From JACVRW01 sp963827065 (GTDB taxonomy: Bacteria; Actinomycetota; Thermoleophilia; Solirubrobacterales; Thermoleophilaceae), in assembly GCA_963827065.1 (NCBI GenBank), contig CAWGZM010000014.1:124001-188000 (forward strand): a stretch of DNA of 64,000 bases, written 5' to 3'. A program made the translations under genes and the position numbers. Within the stretch, counting starts at the first letter, position 1. The number at the start of each line of letters is the position of its first letter. The notes beneath the pieces are model-generated. The model was given only the letters and a program-made list of their open reading frames with translations, had not been told where the DNA came from and searched no databases. This document shows, piece by piece, positions 62,152 to 64,000 of this stretch.

Positions 62152-63044
62152 TGCTCAAGCCGGTCGATACCTCGCCGCGTGCCTGCCCGTTCGGGGAGTG
62201 CGACGGGTCGACCTGGATCGTCGACGAGGAGACGAACGAGGCGCGCCCGTGCCGCTGCCGCGACCAGCAGCAGCGGAAGGCCGCCAGCGGCGGCATCGGG
62301 ACCGGCATCGGCCGGCGCTTCAGGGAGGTCTCGTTCGAGCGGGAGCCGATCGTGTCGCTCGACCCGGTCGTGCTGAGGCGCGTGCGCACCTTCATTCGCT
62401 CCCTGGGCGACAACCTCGGATCGGGGCGCGGTCTCTGGTTCGACGGCCCGGTCGGCACCGGCAAGACCTCGCTCGCGGTCCTAGTGGCCAAGGCGGCAAA
62501 GGACGCTGGACGCTCGTTCGCGATGTACCCCGTCCCGATGCTGCTCGCCGAGATCAAGCGCACCTTCGACCGCGACTCGGGCGACAACTACCTCGCCTTC
62601 TTCCGGCGGCTGTGCTCGGTCGACCTGCTCGTGCTCGACGACCTCGGCGCCGAGAAGCAGACCGAGTGGGTCCTCGAGCAGCTCTACTCGATCGTCAACG
62701 AGCGCTGGCAGGACCGCCGCTCGATCGTCGTCACCACGAACCTGCCCGATCCGGACCCCGAGTCCGCCGGGCGCGTGCTCTCGCGAAGCGCGCGCGACCT
62801 GCGCGACGCCGTGAACGGCGGGCGCGTCGACGGCCGCGACGTCGATGAGCTGCGCATGCTCATCGAACGGCTCGAGCGTGTAGTGGGCGAGGTGACGGCG
62901 CGTGAGGTCGCCGGCGACCTCGATCCGATAGCCCGGTTGCGCAAGCAGATCGGCTCGCGGACCGTCTCGCGGCTCATGGAGATCTGCGACGACCCGATAC
63001 CGATCCAGGGCCCGGACCTGCGCATGGCCGCCCAGGGCGCCTGA
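62148..63044 (+). CDS. DnaC/IstB-like helicase-loader ATPase
   Basis: 298 residues. An N-terminal cysteine cluster (CPFGECDGSTW, then RPCRCRDQQQRKA) is probably a zinc site. AAA+ core: Walker A GPVGTGKTSLAVLVAKAA, Walker B DLLVLDDLGAEKQTEWVLEQ, and sensor I IVVTTNL. DnaC-type loaders place DnaB on DNA. It overlaps the dnaB stop (GTG 62148 or ATG 62151), which supports a role in replication. The C-terminal 90 residues are helical and unmatched. Confidence 0.85.
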   Translation: MMLKPVDTSPRACPFGECDGSTWIVDEETNEARPCRCRDQQQRKAASGGIGTGIGRRFREVSFEREPIVSLDPVVLRRVRTFIRSLGDNLGSGRGLWFDGPVGTGKTSLAVLVAKAAKDAGRSFAMYPVPMLLAEIKRTFDRDSGDNYLAFFRRLCSVDLLVLDDLGAEKQTEWVLEQLYSIVNERWQDRRSIVVTTNLPDPDPESAGRVLSRSARDLRDAVNGGRVDGRDVDELRMLIERLERVVGEVTAREVAGDLDPIARLRKQIGSRTVSRLMEICDDPIPIQGPDLRMAAQGA

Positions 63045-63085
63045 CCGGACCCGGCCCAGCGGCTCCCATCTAGACTCGATCGCGC

Positions 63086-64000
63086 ATGCCCGGCCTGGTG
63101 ATAGTCGGCGCCCAGTGGGGCGACGAGGGGAAGGGGAAGGTCGTCGACCTGCTCGCCGAGCAGGCCGATCTCGTGATCCGCTTCCAGGGCGGCAACAACG
63201 CCGGCCACACCATCGTCCGCGACGGTGAGACCTTCAAGTTCCACCTGATCCCGTCCGGGATCCTCTACCCCGGAAAGCTCTGCGCGATCGGCAACGGCGT
63301 GGTGGTCGATCCGAAGGTCCTGACGGCCGAGATCGACGACCTGCGCCGGCAGCGAATCGACATCAGCGGCCTGCGCATCTCGGCGAACGCCCACCTGATC
63401 ATGCCGTACCACAAGCTGCTCGATCAGGAGGGCGAGGCGAAGCTCGGCAAGCTTCAGATCGGCACGACGCGGCGCGGGATCGGGCCCTGCTACGCCGACA
63501 AAGCGTCGCGGCTCGGCATCCGCGTCCAGGACCTGCTCGACGAGAAGATCCTGCGCAAGAAGATCTACGCGGCGATGGAGCCGAAGCGGCTGATGCTGCG
63601 GCCCTACGCCAAGGAGCCCGAGCTCGATCTGCACACGATGACCGAGGAGTACCGCCTCCTCGGCCACCGCCTCGAGCCCCACATCGCAGACACCGCACCG
63701 CTCGCCTGGCGTGTGCTCGACGATGGCGGCCTGGTCGTATTCGAGGGCGCCCAGGGCACGCTGCTCGACATCGACCACGGGACGTACCCGTTCGTCACCT
63801 CGTCGAACGTCGTTGCCGGCTCCGCCTGCGCCGGTGCCGGCGTCGGGCCGAGCTCGCTCGACGAGGTCTGGGGGATCGCGAAGGCATACACCACGCGTGT
63901 CGGCGCCGGCCCGTTCCCGACCGAGCTGGACGACGCGCTCGGCGAGTCCATCCGCGAGGCGGGCCACGAGTTCGGCACCACCACCGGCCGCGCGCGCCGC
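63086..64000 (+). CDS. purA: Adenylosuccinate synthetase (partial, runs off the window)
   Basis: 305 residues are present without a stop. LVIVGAQWGDEGKGKVVDLL is the GTP-binding start. QGGNNAGHTIV, STR-like QIGTTRRGIGPCYADKASR, and VVFEGAQGTLLDIDHGTYPF VTSS in two blocks are canonical. It makes adenylosuccinate from IMP, GTP and aspartate. About 120 residues should follow. ATG 63086. Confidence 0.96.
   Translation, partial: MPGLVIVGAQWGDEGKGKVVDLLAEQADLVIRFQGGNNAGHTIVRDGETFKFHLIPSGILYPGKLCAIGNGVVVDPKVLTAEIDDLRRQRIDISGLRISANAHLIMPYHKLLDQEGEAKLGKLQIGTTRRGIGPCYADKASRLGIRVQDLLDEKILRKKIYAAMEPKRLMLRPYAKEPELDLHTMTEEYRLLGHRLEPHIADTAPLAWRVLDDGGLVVFEGAQGTLLDIDHGTYPFVTSSNVVAGSACAGAGVGPSSLDEVWGIAKAYTTRVGAGPFPTELDDALGESIREAGHEFGTTTGRARR

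Overview
The window is a high-GC actinobacterial chromosome segment. The block rpsF-ssb-rpsR-rplI-dnaB-dnaC-like-purA, the many four-base start/stop overlaps, a TreT plus OtsA trehalose pair, and many small proteins without obvious families fit class Thermoleophilia (Solirubrobacterales) best. This is an inference from gene content and style; no 16S rRNA gene is present. Coding is dense on both strands, with about 70 protein genes, one tRNA and a few decayed genes.

Layout. 1-8.2 kb: a GAF-domain regulator, a convergent SF2 helicase, then a run with a thioredoxin-like protein, a GNAT enzyme, a GalT-like enzyme, an unknown protein, ThiI and tRNA-Arg(CCT). 8.2-17.8 kb is the accessory-looking part. 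It holds an integrase remnant whose last codons lie inside the tRNA, a TetR gene with a palindromic operator, a SigB/SigF-type sigma factor, a three-gene set of small putative zinc-ribbon proteins, a flippase-like protein, a decayed DMT transporter, a STAS protein lacking its phospho-serine, an MpsC/DUF2294 protein and several short unknown proteins. 17.8-24.9 kb is a tightly packed minus-strand operon: small protein, remnant GHKL ATPase, acyl desaturase, histidine kinase, response regulator, MMPL transporter and membrane protein. 25-37.7 kb carries single regulators and enzymes: ANTAR protein, acetyltransferases, LysR, a cyclase fused to a YHS metal domain beside a CsoR-like operator, DHA2 transporter, glycogen debranching enzyme, manganese catalase, MarR, universal stress protein, NudC and PyrE.

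37.8-53 kb is rich in envelope functions. A cyclic di-AMP (ydaO-type) riboswitch precedes a secreted M23 peptidase with a long Ala/Pro/Val tail, convergent with an L,D-transpeptidase. These are followed by a CPBP protease, a frameshifted HAD hydrolase, a PIG-V-like mannosyltransferase, MscS, a 75-bp perfect inverted repeat, a class A penicillin-binding protein, ThiL, an M28-like membrane protein, a two-component system and an HtrA protease. 53-58.7 kb contains trehalose synthesis (TreT, OtsA), a secreted trypsin-like protease and a CurA-like reductase. 58.7-64 kb is the ribosomal/replication block, with a 122-bp imperfect palindrome between rplI and dnaB; purA runs off the end.

The clearest signals for follow-up are the c-di-AMP riboswitch on the wall hydrolase, the cyclase-YHS fusion beside a copper-type operator, the sensor/desaturase/MMPL operon, the small zinc-ribbon operon, the two palindromic elements, and three genes (galT-like, thiL, histidine kinase) whose conserved N-termini extend past every standard start codon. 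No CRISPR array, rRNA or intact mobile element was seen.
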